64,000 nucleotides of DNA from Gymnorhina tibicen. Lineage: Eukaryota; Chordata; Aves; Passeriformes; Artamidae. The notes below the pieces were generated by a model. It made no database searches, was not told where the DNA came from, and saw only the letters and a list, made by a program, of their open reading frames with translations. The stretch is taken from the NCBI GenBank assembly GCA_013399875.1, contig VXAZ01000475.1, positions 118,179 to 182,178 of the forward strand. The letters run 5' to 3'. The position numbers and the translations under genes were made by a program. Positions within the stretch are counted from its first letter, which is position 1; each line of letters begins with the position of its first letter. Below, piece after piece: positions 12,733-23,844 of the stretch.

Positions 12733-14705
12733 GAGTAGATATTTACCCTTAGGTGCATTGGGCAGATCATTCTGACTCATCCATTTAATGGATGTCATCC
12801 TCTTGGGTTAATGATTATCCTTTTTGTATGAAAGCTTTGTTAATTCCTATAAGTACATAGGATAGCTATTTTAGGACTTACCAGGTGACCTTGATGCTGA
12901 CATAACCTTTCAAGTATTGTTGGTTTTAGCTTGTGTCATGACATTAGTGTGGATTATGGCTGTCTTGAGGATACAATCCTTCATATAGCACAGATGGTCT
13001 GTAGGAAAAAAAAATTGTAATGACTGTCTACACATCACACATTCAGTCTTCCCTCGCAGACTCTTTCCTTTATCATTGCTTCATACTCTTAGGTACCTTT
13101 TAATCAAGCATCTAAGACATAATTTTTTTGTACAGGCTATGTTCTATAATAAAGATTGTAACATGCAATTCTGGAAAATACCTCTGCTACCAACATTATC
13201 ACGGCTTCCCATTGGCCTCCCCCAGACTTCCTTAGAAATGTATCACCATTACTTCCAGCAGCTGATTTTTTTTACTACTTCTTTGAAAGAATGATGAAAG
13301 CTGTGTAAGCTCATTAGCAGAGCATGTGTGTAGGCTTAAAATTACAGATAATAGACGTATGGTTGGAAAGTCAGTAATTCCTTTACGTATTTGCCAAGAC
13401 TTAGGTCAAGGTTCAGGGTTTCCTTTGCTCAAACTGGTGAAATCAGAAATACCTACCTCCAGGTGTTCTGGGGAGGGCTTGCAGTGCACATGCAAGACAG
13501 GTGATGAGGCACAGTTATCTCAGTTGCCTTCTGCAAGAGCAAACCATGGTTACTGTAAATTGCACCCAGTTGTGATGTGCTTTTCTTTTTGCACTGTTTT
13601 TTATTATAAGCCATCCTTTTCTTAATAGTTCTTGGTGTTTTCTGTGCACTCTCATAATCTGTTATTTGTAACATTACAGTAAATTCATTGTAATAAATTT
13701 TGATGTCACAACCCTGGCTTTTCATGTCAGTGAAATTAACAGTTAATGTATTGGAAAATATTTGTGAGCTTTAAAGTAATCATCATTAAAAAAAATTACC
13801 TCCTTCCCACTCAGAAGCACAGTCCTTGTATGTCACATCTCTATTTGTCTAACCATTTCATAAAAAGTAAAGTGATATAAATATGTGTAAGCAGTCAGAT
13901 ATTTTACAGGAAAATTCATCAAAAGGATGATTTTTACCCATGTTCACCAGCTGTTTCTTCATGATCATGGTTCTTCAGTTTATGCTGGTAACAAAGCCAC
14001 AAGCTTTAAATCCAGATCTTTGGGCTTATATCTAGGAGAGGATGTGAGGATGGGTGCAGTTGTACATCTATATCACATCAACCTGGGGATCTGGAAGCAG
14101 CAGTGGGGGCAAAATCTACCCTTGCCCTCGTGTTTGCCCTGTTTTCAAATGTGAAAGGCCAGCTCTGCCTGACAAGTTGCATTGTCTTGACAAATGGGTC
14201 TTTCTCTGGCTGAGAAAAAGTGGCTCTTTCTGTGTTACTGAGCGTTAGAGATGTTAACATGGACACATTGTCACCACTGCCCAGTGAGGCCACTGGCTGC
14301 TTGCATGTGGACTACCCGACAAGCAGTGTGACAGCTGCCCCACCTCCCTGCTACAAACCTGATCTGAGTACGTTTTGCCCCTTCCAAATTATTTTTTATA
14401 CATGTCTTGGAATATATATACAGATACTTTTTCAGATACTTTTCAGAATACTGTTTTAAAACCAAATGAAATATATTTTCCTCCTTTAAATCTCTCGGCA
14501 ACTTTGTAGGTGAAGTTATTTCTTATTGTTCTTACTTTGTTGTCACAGTTGTTCACACTGATTTTTAAAGAATTATGGTCTGTGTGTATGAGTGTGTGTC
14601 ACCCTTGCTAGTCCATGTTAGAGAAAACAGCAGTAAATGTTACTGCACTTGGGTGCTGCAATAATTTGTCCTTTTGACATTGACTAAATTTTACACATTT
14701 TTCAG

Positions 14706-14858
14706 GAAGCTGAAATTGAATTAGCACCATGTTATACTCCAAAAATGCCACGTTCCCTCTATCAGGAACAAGAAAAGTCTGTGAATATGATGACTAATGT
14801 GGAGCAATCCCAAACTAATACCTATTTAAGATTTCAAACCATAACAAGTCTAGAATAA
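14706..14858 (+). other. Possible alternative terminal exon in the PACRG intron
   Basis: After TTACACATTTTTCAG a frame of 50 codons runs to a TAA at 14856-14858. It starts EAEIELAPCYTPKMPRSLYQ and has a plausible amino-acid mix. It lies about 420 bases left of the genuine PACRG last exon but has no similarity to PACRG. Its first base would put it in a different splice phase from the true exon (0 here, against 1 there), so simple exon swapping would not keep frame. A chance frame is quite likely. Confidence 0.15.
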
Positions 14859-15230
14859 GTCATTTTTTAGACAAGTGCTTATGCATCTGGCAGTAGAATT
14901 TTGTCTTAAATAAGCAATGTTAAAAATAAAGTAGTAATGGTTTTAGAGGTGAACTGTGCAAGAGAGAATCCATATTCATCTTATAAAAGAATGTGTTTAT
15001 TTTCATTAGGATTTTTGCTTAGATGCTGAATTAATGCATACATAAATTTTGAAAGCATATGAAGCTGGAGCCTGAGCAAAGCCTTAAAGAGATACCAAAC
15101 CCATCCTGTTTTCAAATTCAGCTCTGTTTCATGTCACAGAACAAAGTTCTTAATAGAGGCACAGTAATTGACCAGCATTTGCAATTTCATATGCCATTAT
15201 TTCAAAGTGTAAGACAAAATTCAATATAAT

Positions 15231-15275
15231 TCTTTTCTTTTTCTTTTTTGTTTTTTTTTTTCTTTTATTAACCAG
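15231..15275 (+). promoter_or_regulatory. PACRG: Polypyrimidine tract and 3' splice site of PACRG last exon
   Basis: About 37 bases made almost wholly of T and C, interrupted by a single G, lead into TTATTAACCAG, with the AG at 15274-15275. This is one of the strongest acceptor-like sites seen in the window, and it directly abuts the PACRG-homologous frame. That sets the exon start at 15276. Confidence 0.85.
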
Positions 15276-15430
15276 TTAATTTAGGTGATGGGATAGAATA
15301 CAGCCAGCAGAAACGTGAAAATATTGGAGTTCTCATTCAAGAGACACTGGAACTCTTTGAACGCTACGGTGGAGAACATGCTTATATAAACATTAAATAC
15401 ATGATCCCCACTTATTGGTCGTGCATTTAA
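15276..15430 (+). CDS. PACRG: PACRG terminal coding exon (C-terminal 50 residues)
   Basis: PACRG is an inner-junction protein of ciliary and flagellar doublet microtubules, where it works with the FAP20/CFAP20 family to close the B-tubule; it is also known as the head-to-head neighbour of parkin. The exon follows an uninterrupted pyrimidine-rich tract and the acceptor AACCAG. It opens with two bases (TT) that complete a codon begun in the previous exon, probably a valine. Fifty codons follow, then TAA at 15428-15430. The core motifs [28 protein letters not shown] and [10 protein letters not shown] match the remembered C-terminus of vertebrate PACRG, with substitutions such as D-to-V and A-to-L in the QET helix. 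The end reads PTYWSCI-stop, whereas the remembered mammalian form ends PTYESCLLN. The paralogue PACRGL has a clearly different C-terminus, so it is less likely. The upstream PACRG exons are not in the window. The family call is strong; whether this copy is the main transcript form is less certain. Confidence 0.9.
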
Positions 15431-15950
15431 ACTGATTTTTATTAAATGGGATGATTCCATCTGTGCTCTAAAAAAACTGTATCTGACTCTGTATGGCATC
15501 TTGTTAGTCATGCTTTATTTTCTCTACAGCTGCTAAAATAGTGGCTTCTGGGGCATTGGAGTGTTAGCACTATTGTGAACAAGGCTTTCCAATACATAAA
15601 TAGTGTCTGTTCCTTTGATTACAATGGTGTACTGTGCTTGTTTGTTCCCTGAAAGAATCACTCCTTTATAACAGAGCTGACTCGAACAGGAATCTGAGTT
15701 AAACCTTCACTTGTGTAGACAATAAAACTATAATTTTCATACGCGATTCAGCAATTGCTGTTCTGTGTCCGCTTGCCCTGAGGGTGATGTCAGAGGCTGT
15801 AACAAGAAGAGTTTATGCTGACTGCTTAATAGGTGTTTGTCATGGAAGAGAAACACCAGTTCAGCAATGCCTCTCTAGCAGCTGTGCCGAATAATGTGCA
15901 CTGACATACAATAAAACTGTTGAATGTATATACCAATTGCAGCAGGAAAA
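15431..15950 (+). other. PACRG: PACRG 3' untranslated region with several candidate poly(A) signals
   Basis: Downstream of the stop codon are an ATTAAA at 15441-15446, an AATAAA at 15721-15726 and another AATAAA at 15910-15915. The 15721 signal is followed within about 50 bases by the T/G-rich stretch TTGCTGTTCTGTGTCC, which resembles a downstream cleavage element. The 15441 signal is followed by a weaker TG-rich stretch. The 3' end of the transcript most likely lies at one of the first two. The exact UTR boundary cannot be set from sequence alone. Confidence 0.55.
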
Positions 15951-18713
15951 TTTATATTTTCCATTATAAAGCACTGTCATTGAATTAATCCAGGTTTCTT
16001 GCACACTCTTGTCCTCAGCTTCCAGGTGTTTACTCATCGAACTTGGGTTCTTCTTGGTGAACATAAGGCACAAACACAGTTTTGAAGAAAAAAAGCCCAG
16101 AAAAAAACCCAAATGAATCAGATGGAAAATGCAGCATACATAAAGTATCAGCCCCTAGTGACACTGTTAATCTGGGTAAACACAGAATATACACGTACAT
16201 TTTTAAAGGGCACTTGGTATTTTTGTAACTGCAAGGTTGCTATTGCCTTTTTGTTGTTATTATTATGGTGTGTATGTGTGCAAACAATGTAACTATTGTT
16301 GTAGGAATCCCTTACAATTTCCTACTCAGTTAGTTTCTCCCTGCATACCCATAGCACAGAACCGATATAATCATGGATTTAAGCAAAGCTATTGAGATTG
16401 ACTTTATTGCTTTTTAAGCATTTCTATGGAATAAACCTACCAAAAAAAATAAAACCAATCTGACAACTCTCAAGGACAACCATTTAAAATTATTGAGTCA
16501 GCTCAAAACAAACCAGAGATATGAACTTTGCCTAAAAACATGAGATTTTTAGAAGTACTTTAAAAGACTTTGGGCTCATCTGGCTTTTATTCTGGTTTCT
16601 GGAGCTCTTCAAATGTATGCAAGTTGCACTTTCAAGCGTTTCACTGTAACTGTTAAGAGCCTGAAATGCACTCTTTGATGTTAGACACATGAGACTTTTT
16701 CCAAGTGCTTATCCATATCCATATTCACACCTTGAAAGTCTTGCCCGAGTGAGAGACACAGCCCTGCTCTCTTGGAAGCCTGCTGGAAGTGTGGGGAGCA
16801 CCTTCCCACCTGCTGAAACTTTGAGTCATATCTGTCATTAGATTGACATTAGAACTTGCCTTTTTCTGTTCTGTGGCATCTTCAGCCTGAGGATTTTCTT
16901 TTACTTTCTTCTCATTCCTGTAAATGAAAAAAAGTGAAGATTTTTACTCTTCCCACCTCTTTGAGGAGCTGCACCTTCAAGTGATGCTACCAGCCACGAG
17001 CCCTCATCAGCCCCTGGTTTAGGCATGGCTGCTGGAGGTGTGCTTCTTTCCCAGGTTCCAGAGGCCTTTCTTTTCTGTTTGTTTTTTTGGTTCTTCCTGA
17101 GTTTTGTTTTACGGTTTTTCCAGGGCTACCCTCAAGTCCCTGGAGTTTAGACAAGGTCTGTCCTCTGTCCAACATATACCTGTGATGGATAAGCACATCC
17201 AAAACTCTGCCTCATGTCTAGGGTGTCTACAAATCTTTCACCTTCCAGGCAGAAAGGGAGGTGAAGCCTGGCTCTAGGCCCATGCTTTTGGAAACTCAAG
17301 AGCTTTGTCTTCAAACCTTGCAGCACAGAGGGTAGCACGATACTGCAGGGGGGCATAGGCCACGTCTTCTCTTCCAAAAATGCCTTTCTACACAGCCACC
17401 CTGTCATTATCCACACAGCCTTCGCTTACAGCTTCTCCCCATTTGCCTTGCATTGTCCCTGGCACCAGTGAGCCATACTTTTTCATTTACTGACATCTGT
17501 GGATTTGGTAACTGTGGCATTGCAGGTTTCCCATGAGTACAGACTGTGCTGGAAGACTGCAGCTCAGAGGGAGCTGAGTTATTCAGCTCGGAAACAAACC
17601 AAGCCCTTCATAAAGGGAGAATTCCCAGGCCACCTTTCACTCCTCAGCTATTTGTATTCTTTCCTTAAGAGAAAGTCCAGTACTGCTCTTTGCCTGAGAT
17701 CAAAACGCTCCTCAATAGCTGGCTTCAGTTCCCCTGACGCTGGGCTCCAGCCACAGAGCTGCTCGCAGAAGGGACAGTGCGGGAAAGGGCTCTCAGCCCT
17801 GGGTTTTCCCCATCCCATCACCCCTCTGCATTCCCAACAGCTCTGCTGAGGATGGGAAGTTTCAGGCTCCTCACCAGCCTTTGTAGTTCTGTTCCCCAAC
17901 CCCCTCTTTTTGCATCCCCTTCAGCTCAACTAGGACAAGACTGCTAAGTGACAAAGACACACCATAGAAAATGGGTACTTTGTGAAGCTGCAGACTTGCC
18001 CAGGCCTGATGCCCTCAGCCTTGTGCTCTTTCTTGAAGATTTCTTTCACAATACATAGGTTCAACAAGGGGTGACCTTATGGCAAACCATAAGGGCAATA
18101 GAGGTCATACATATTCACATCAGGAAAAATAAGTTTCATAGAAAAGTGCTTTTATTTGCATGTTCAGGATGGGAACACTAGCCTCCATCATACTATTCCT
18201 ATGCCTGGTCCATTGATTGAAAAGTGAACATTCTCCCATAACCTTATTATTTCTAGGAGCTGGACTGATAAAAAGAAACATGATAAAAACTACAGGTTGG
18301 TAATTTAGGAACACCAAGAATAAAACTACTTTAAGATGTCATTTTACTAAGTCAAATTGTTGGCCTTCCAACCTTGACAATGTCCCTTTAAGCATGATCA
18401 GCAGCATATTTATAGGCAATTACAGCACATCTCAGAGCACTTTATAAAGCACAAGATCAAGGACTCAGGTGCTTAAGCCTGAGTAATACTATGTCATTCA
18501 ATACACTGCTTTGCTATCTTTCTATGCTAAAAAAATCAGAATTATGGTTAAGAAATAGTAACTGCCTCTCTTTTGACCAGATCATGGTAACTGATGCTAG
18601 GGGCAAGCCAATCAACAATTTTTAATTGTAATCAATTAAAAGGTCCTCTGGGCCAGGTGTTTCAAATGGTATAAATTAAGTGTAGTGCCATTAAGGCAAA
18701 TTTGGCTTTACAG
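15951..18713. other. Intergenic, AT-rich, no gene seen
   Basis: Stop codons are frequent in all frames. The stretch becomes richer in G and C after about 16.7 kb and holds moderate chance ORFs near 17.1-17.9 kb on both strands. Nothing resembles a known family, and no repeat could be named. Confidence 0.6.
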
Positions 18714-18773
18714 AAGTGATGTGGTTTGTGCCTTACTCTGGGGTCTTCTGCTGCTTTCTCCAGTGATGGTAAG
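18714..18773 (+). other. Candidate 60-base exon on the plus strand
   Basis: An acceptor TTTGGCTTTACAG and a donor GGTAAG followed by GTAAGG bound 60 bases. The single fully open frame has the same phase layout as the candidate at 20956 and encodes a leucine-rich hydrophobic run (ALLWGLLLLSP). A CAG also occurs just inside the 3' part, so alternative acceptors are possible. Not recognised as any known protein. Confidence 0.2.
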
Positions 18774-20325
18774 GTAAGGAGCATTAGTGAGCAAATGTGT
18801 GGAAAGTTAAGTTGTGAGTGCTGGTTTTCTGAAACAAGATATTTTAAATATCTCCAGTTTATCTTAATAAACATGTTAGGTTGGCTGGCAACTGTTCAGC
18901 TTGAAGAATAAAAAGCATGTGGTAACATTAGGGGGAGAAAATGTACCTGTGGCTGCCTTTGTCATGCATGATCATGAAAACAAGCATAAAATAAAATATT
19001 TTTGATGATTCCTCCCCAAAGCTGCGTAAGGGAACTCTGTAACAGGTGCCAGAGTTTAGGGAACTCTGGAACTTTGTGAATGCTGGCAGGTGCTATAGAG
19101 CAGTCACTGTGCAAGCTCTTGATCCACTGAATGCTCCAAGTTTCCTGTGTGGAGGTGAGCAGGGGCAGGGGTGGCTGTGGCTCCTGCCCAGCTTGGGCTG
19201 GGGCTGCCCGTGGGCTCCTGCAGAGGGGCAGAGCCTGGCAGAGGACGGAGCAAGCTGCTGCCAGCACTGGTGGCAGGGAGTCGGAGCCAGGCTTCTTGCT
19301 GGTAGTTTTCCAGGGTTTCAAAGAGATGGAGCTGCCAAAAAAGTTTGAAAAGGGCCTCCCAGGAGTCAAACACAAAAGGGCTATGAGAAGTTGTAAGTGG
19401 GAGGGAAGGTATGGGACCCTAGCTGGGAGGGTGTTTGTGTGTGGGGTGCAGGGAAGTGTAGCTGCAGCCAAGCAGGGCAAAAATAAAAAGTTAGAGCAGA
19501 CACTATGTGCTTTCCTAATCCTGTCTGGAGACCCTCTGACTTCCAGAAAAGCATTCTCCAGTCTGAGGGGCTCTGCAGGCAGTGGGGCACATCACATTTT
19601 TCCACTCATCTGTAACATCCTGTGTTTTTTGCCTTAAATAAAAGCAGTGATGTTTGTGGGAACTCCATATAAAGCCTGTCTGCTTGCAACCTCTCAGAGC
19701 TGCTTTGTGCCTCCTGGAGACCGGGAGAGGAAGGTTTATGCCCTGGCAGGACAAGAAGTTCCCTGCACTGGCCCCATAATCCTTCCGGCATGTGAGGGGA
19801 GGGAAGGGGAGTGTGTGTGGTGGGGCATATCTTAGCTGTTCTTGTTCTTGCCTAGCAAATCCAGCCTGGGTATGTCTGTGGGGCTCCTTGCTGAGAGCTC
19901 TCCCCTCCTTGGACAGTGCATGGTGGCTTCTGGAGAGGTGGGTGGAAGCCTGCTTGAGCAGAGACAGCAAACTGCAGCCTCAGGGAGGAAAAAGTACATT
20001 TCTTGCAGAGCAGGGAGTCAGCTTTGTGCTTCGTGTCCCTTTTGGGATGCCACAAATCAACAAATACTTTATTTTTTTACCACTGTCACTCAGGAGTGAG
20101 TTGAGCAGTGTTCGTGAACCCCTGGCTCATAACTCTCTGTGCTCTTGGTGTGGGCTGTGTGTGCAGCAGGACAGGGCCAGGGTGCCCAGAGTGGGTGACA
20201 CTGCTCCCCTCTCTGGGCTTCCCCATTAGCAGCAGAAGCACCTGATCTTGGCCACCCTGCTGTGGCACTTGCCCTGAGTCCCCTTCCTCAAGGGGAAAGA
20301 AGAAGGCTGCTCACATTTTCTTGCC

Positions 20326-20343
20326 TTTTTTTTTTTTTTTTTT
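20326..20343. repeat. Poly-T run of 18
   Basis: Eighteen consecutive T. On the minus strand this is a poly-A run, but no retroposed sequence adjoining it was recognised. Confidence 0.9.
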
Positions 20344-20955
20344 CCCCAACAAAACCCCCTCACATAGAGCAAAAGCCTTAAGCTGCAGAAGAATGGAAAA
20401 CTTCATGGAAGAGAAAGCTCAGGGCACAGCCGTGTTGGCAAGGCTGAGGCCGGGGGCATTTTTGGGACTGTGCCCTCTCTGCTGCTGCTGTGGGTGCCCA
20501 TGCACAGGAGCCCTCTGCATTTGCTATGGTCTGCTGACCCTGGCTGCTGGGGGTGTAGGGTGAGAGGGGATGAAATGGGAACTAATCCTAGTGCTTTTCA
20601 AATACTGAAAGAAGTTAAATCCCAGCCTCCTTACTCTGCCTTGGTGAAGGTGGGTTAATGCAGGGAGGTAACAGAAGAAAGGGAGCACCTGAACAGAGTA
20701 CCATAGTGTTGGATCTTGTATGCCTGTCTCGAGAAAAGAGTATGACATACCCTTAGCTTATTAAATGGTCTCAGCAATCCCAGCTTCCTGTGTTCATCTG
20801 CATCAGCACAATGCTTTTGGAAAAAAAGTAAAATCAAAGGTTAAGTCTGTTGGAGGGCAGAATGGGATCAGCTACATACCAGCCTGCTGTTGTAGCTTGC
20901 TGTGCAGCAGTGGGAGCATGTTGCTTGTGGATCTGCACCTCTTCTGCTTCTGTAG

Positions 20956-21015
20956 CCATATGATACACAACTTGGTAGAAATTAATTTAGACTGCCATAC
21001 TTCCTGTGACTGCAG
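20956..21015 (+). other. Candidate 60-base exon on the plus strand
   Basis: The acceptor CACCTCTTCTGCTTCTGTAG is highly pyrimidine-rich and the donor GACTGCAG followed by GTAAGTG is near consensus. One frame is open: 1 leading base, 19 codons (including MIHNLVEINLDC), then 2 trailing bases. It could belong to the same transcript as the candidates at 18714-18773 and 21816-21854. The peptide is not recognised; a lncRNA exon is more likely than coding. Confidence 0.28.
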
Positions 21016-21815
21016 GTAAGTGCATGGATGCTTTTGGTAGCATACTCCTCTGCAGTAAGCGTTGTAGCCACTGCAGCTCTGTGACTGCCACAGAGTTGTT
21101 CTGACCTTGCATGAAATCACATTGCTCTCTGATACGGGCATAGTGATCAAAGAAACCCTGTGCGCAAACTCCTCAAAACACAGCAGAAATCTCAAAGAGG
21201 TCTCCACATCACAAGCACAGCCTGTCAACAGTGTGTATAGCAGTACTGGATGATGAAGCCCACTGAGTATAGGCAGGCAAAATTAATGTCTGACATAAAG
21301 CATCTACCTCGTGTTGCACATTATTGCATTAATCAGGGGGCCTGGCTTTAAATGTGTGGTCCCTCCAGTCTTGTATCAAATTTCAGTTTCTGTTTTCTGG
21401 GTGTAATTCCTGAGCCCTTCCCTACGGAGCAATTACCGAAAAGCAGCTTGGCTTACCTAACTCTAGCCCTAGAAGCAGGGAATGATATCCCTGCCTCTGG
21501 CCATCTCCATCCTGTGCATTAGTCTCATTACTTCATTTTCATGTGTTTTTGCTTCCCGCTTCTCCTGGGTCCCTGTGGTGCTGTGCTGAGCTGGAAGAGA
21601 TGCTGAGGGAGCTGGGTGGGTAGGGGGGAAGCTGATGAGAAGAGACCACGAGTGAGCAGCTATTCCGGCAAAGGCTTTTCCTTGATGGTTTATGTTTTGG
21701 AAAATGTGAGTTTTGGGGAACTTGCATCTCTTTCTGCCAATACACTGCAGCATTATGGAGAAGGAGAATGGAGGAGGACTTATTCCAGAGTTGTTTTGCC
21801 TCAGCTACTGCCCAG

Positions 21816-21854
21816 GGAGCAGCTCTGGGGTGGAAAACATTAGCTCTGCTGCAG
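21816..21854 (+). other. Candidate 39-base exon on the plus strand
   Basis: Bounded by the acceptor TTTTGCCTCAGCTACTGCCCAG and the donor GCTGCAG followed by GTGGGTGA. In the phase compatible with the two upstream candidates it reaches a stop after eight codons; another frame is open throughout. Evidence is limited to splice-site quality. Confidence 0.2.
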
Positions 21855-22508
21855 GTGGGTGACAGGAATGAGAGCAAATGGTGGGAAGCTCTTGGCTTCC
21901 CACCTGTTGCTCTCATTGTAAGCACTTAGAGGCTGCATTTTTTGAGCTTTTTGAGCCCCTGCAGCTGCACATCCCAACCCCCTGCCTCTCTGGGCCACCA
22001 TTTGCTCCCCAGTTACAACCTGGGTTCTTTCTGTGGCTGGGAGTTTTCTGGGTTTTCTTAGGCAGAGCCTTTCTAGGCTCTGCTCCTGAGGAGGGGCAGA
22101 CAGGTGCCCCACTGCTGTGATATGAGGATGCCTGGGACTTTTCCCCTCACTTCCTATGTGACTTCCAAGGCCTGCTTGGAGCTGCTGATGCTGCTGGGAA
22201 GGCAGCATATGTTCAACAGCTGTCTTCTCCTCCAGGCACTGCCCTCTCTGCCCCAGTGTACTCATGGCAACATTCTGCCTTGCTGGATGGGAAGGTGTCA
22301 CCATCAAAGCTAGGATATCACCAGGCATCATGGAACTGAGCCTGGCTCCTCCTAGCCAGTAGCACAACCTGCTGAGCCTCTTTTCCCTTTTCCTGCATGG
22401 GCTGTTGGTGGTGTTTTCCCAGGCTAGAGCAAGGCTGTTCCCCATCACATGCTGAGCAAGAGACTCTGAGGTGGGTGGTCTGCAATTCCCCACCTCTTTG
22501 GAAAGCAA
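21840..22508 (-). other. Longest open frame in the window, 222 codons, probably not a gene
   Basis: An ATG-started frame of 222 codons lies in the GC-richer intergenic block. The product is rich in Gln, Ser, Pro, Arg and Ala, with no recognisable domain, signal peptide or transmembrane segment. No promoter, CpG island or poly(A) signal frames it. On the opposite strand the same DNA holds only short frames. A single-exon gene of this size in avian intergenic DNA would be unusual, so it is recorded as an unexplained ORF and not called a gene. Confidence 0.1.
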
Positions 22509-23818
22509 CTAAATTCTTCCAGGGGTGGGGGGAAGAATAGAATCTAGCAGAAATAGTACTTTAAACCACTGCTCTAAGCCCAAAGATAAACCTCAGGTCT
22601 CCTTCAAAATATTCTTAGTACAGGGAGGGGAGATACCTGGAAGCCTTCATTCCGCCCCACATTTTACAGTGTGAAATATTCCTCAGCTATTTACTGGAAG
22701 AACTCCATGCCTGACACTTTTTCTACTAACACTGAATCATCTATGTCTGTTACAAAGGAAGAAATTGCTACTGCGCTGCCTCAAGAATCAAAATAAAGGG
22801 AACATCTGCTCTAAACTTCTTGCATCTGGTTATTGCTTGCTATGCATTATTACTTACAGTAGTAATATGACTAAATTAAAGCTTTCTTTTCTTCTCTGTG
22901 CTTTTATGCATTGCTTTGGTATAAAATGTGTGGCTTGCTTCAAATCAACCTACAGCTAAAACTATGTCCGCATAGAGCTGAGCCCACATGTACTTAGATG
23001 CAATTAAGGGCACAATTGGAGCATTCTGAAAGATTGCCTTTAAAAGGCCTTTTGTTCACTCCCCCATAGGGGCTGGGTGTTATAAGCACGTTAAAATGCA
23101 ACATTAAGGGGGAAAAAAAAAAACCCTTCTGTGAAGAATTCTGTAGAAGCACAGCTATGTTTTCTGTAGCTTGGCAGCTGTCTGTATTCAAAGGCTGGGG
23201 AATGACTCGCGTTGTGAGGGTGATGATAGTTTTTGATAGGAATCCCCCGCATCACAAGAATGTTCCTAATGAAGGAGGAAAAGCCCACCAGAAACATTCC
23301 AGGGCTGTGAACCTGCAGGCAGCCAAAGCCAGCATCCGAGCTGCTCTGCACAGACAACAGCAGCAAATCCAGCTGCTTCTGCAGAAGAAAGAGTTAGTGG
23401 TTATTTTTCTTTTCCTGCATTTCTGAAGTGCATGTGGTCTTACCAATGAGCTTAATTGATTGAAAAAATATCTGGGAAATAAAGCTCTTGAACTTGCATG
23501 CCTAGAAACCTACCAGCGTCACGTGCATAGCAAAGGCCACGTATCTCACAAAATACCACAACATTTCACAAAGGAGGTTTAAGAGCTCCAATTGAATAAA
23601 GCTTTCTCTGTGAAATATTGTTATGGATCTACAAAGCAGTTAAACCCTTCTTGGGGAAAAAAAAAGTGTACATCTCTCACAGTGTAGTGGCAGCAGTGTA
23701 ACTACCACTGAGGCCTCATTAATAAGGTTTTTCTTCTTTAGCAGTAGAAGGAAAAGAATAATGTCATCACAGAAAAGAAATTTAAGTTAGTAAATTCTGA
23801 CCATTTGCTTTTAAATTC

Positions 23819-23844
23819 TATATGTGTGTGTGTATATATATATA
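23819..23844. repeat. Alternating TA/TG microsatellite
   Basis: Twenty-six bases alternate strictly between pyrimidine and purine: two TA, five TG, then six TA units. Such tracts are length-variable and can adopt Z-DNA or cruciform forms. Confidence 0.9.

Larger units (their letters stand above)
1..15275 (+). other. PACRG: 3' part of the last PACRG intron
   Basis: The PACRG terminal exon begins at 15276, and no frame resembling the preceding exon (the helical repeat ending near ILPVLNIFKNMN in vertebrates) could be found to its left. The stretch is therefore read as intron. It is mostly AT-rich and rich in stop codons in all frames. It holds two CR1 remnants, a (CA)6 run, an alternating purine-pyrimidine tract near 5.4 kb, short A/T runs and a few splice-like sites listed separately. 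Apart from those, nothing supportable is seen. PACRG is known for very long introns, which fits. Confidence 0.7.

Noticed and set aside
18962..19637. Opposed 172-codon minus and 168-codon plus frames over the same DNA
   Set aside because: Both arise in a GC-richer, stop-poor patch and overlap each other. Neither shows a domain, splice context or plausible gene boundary.
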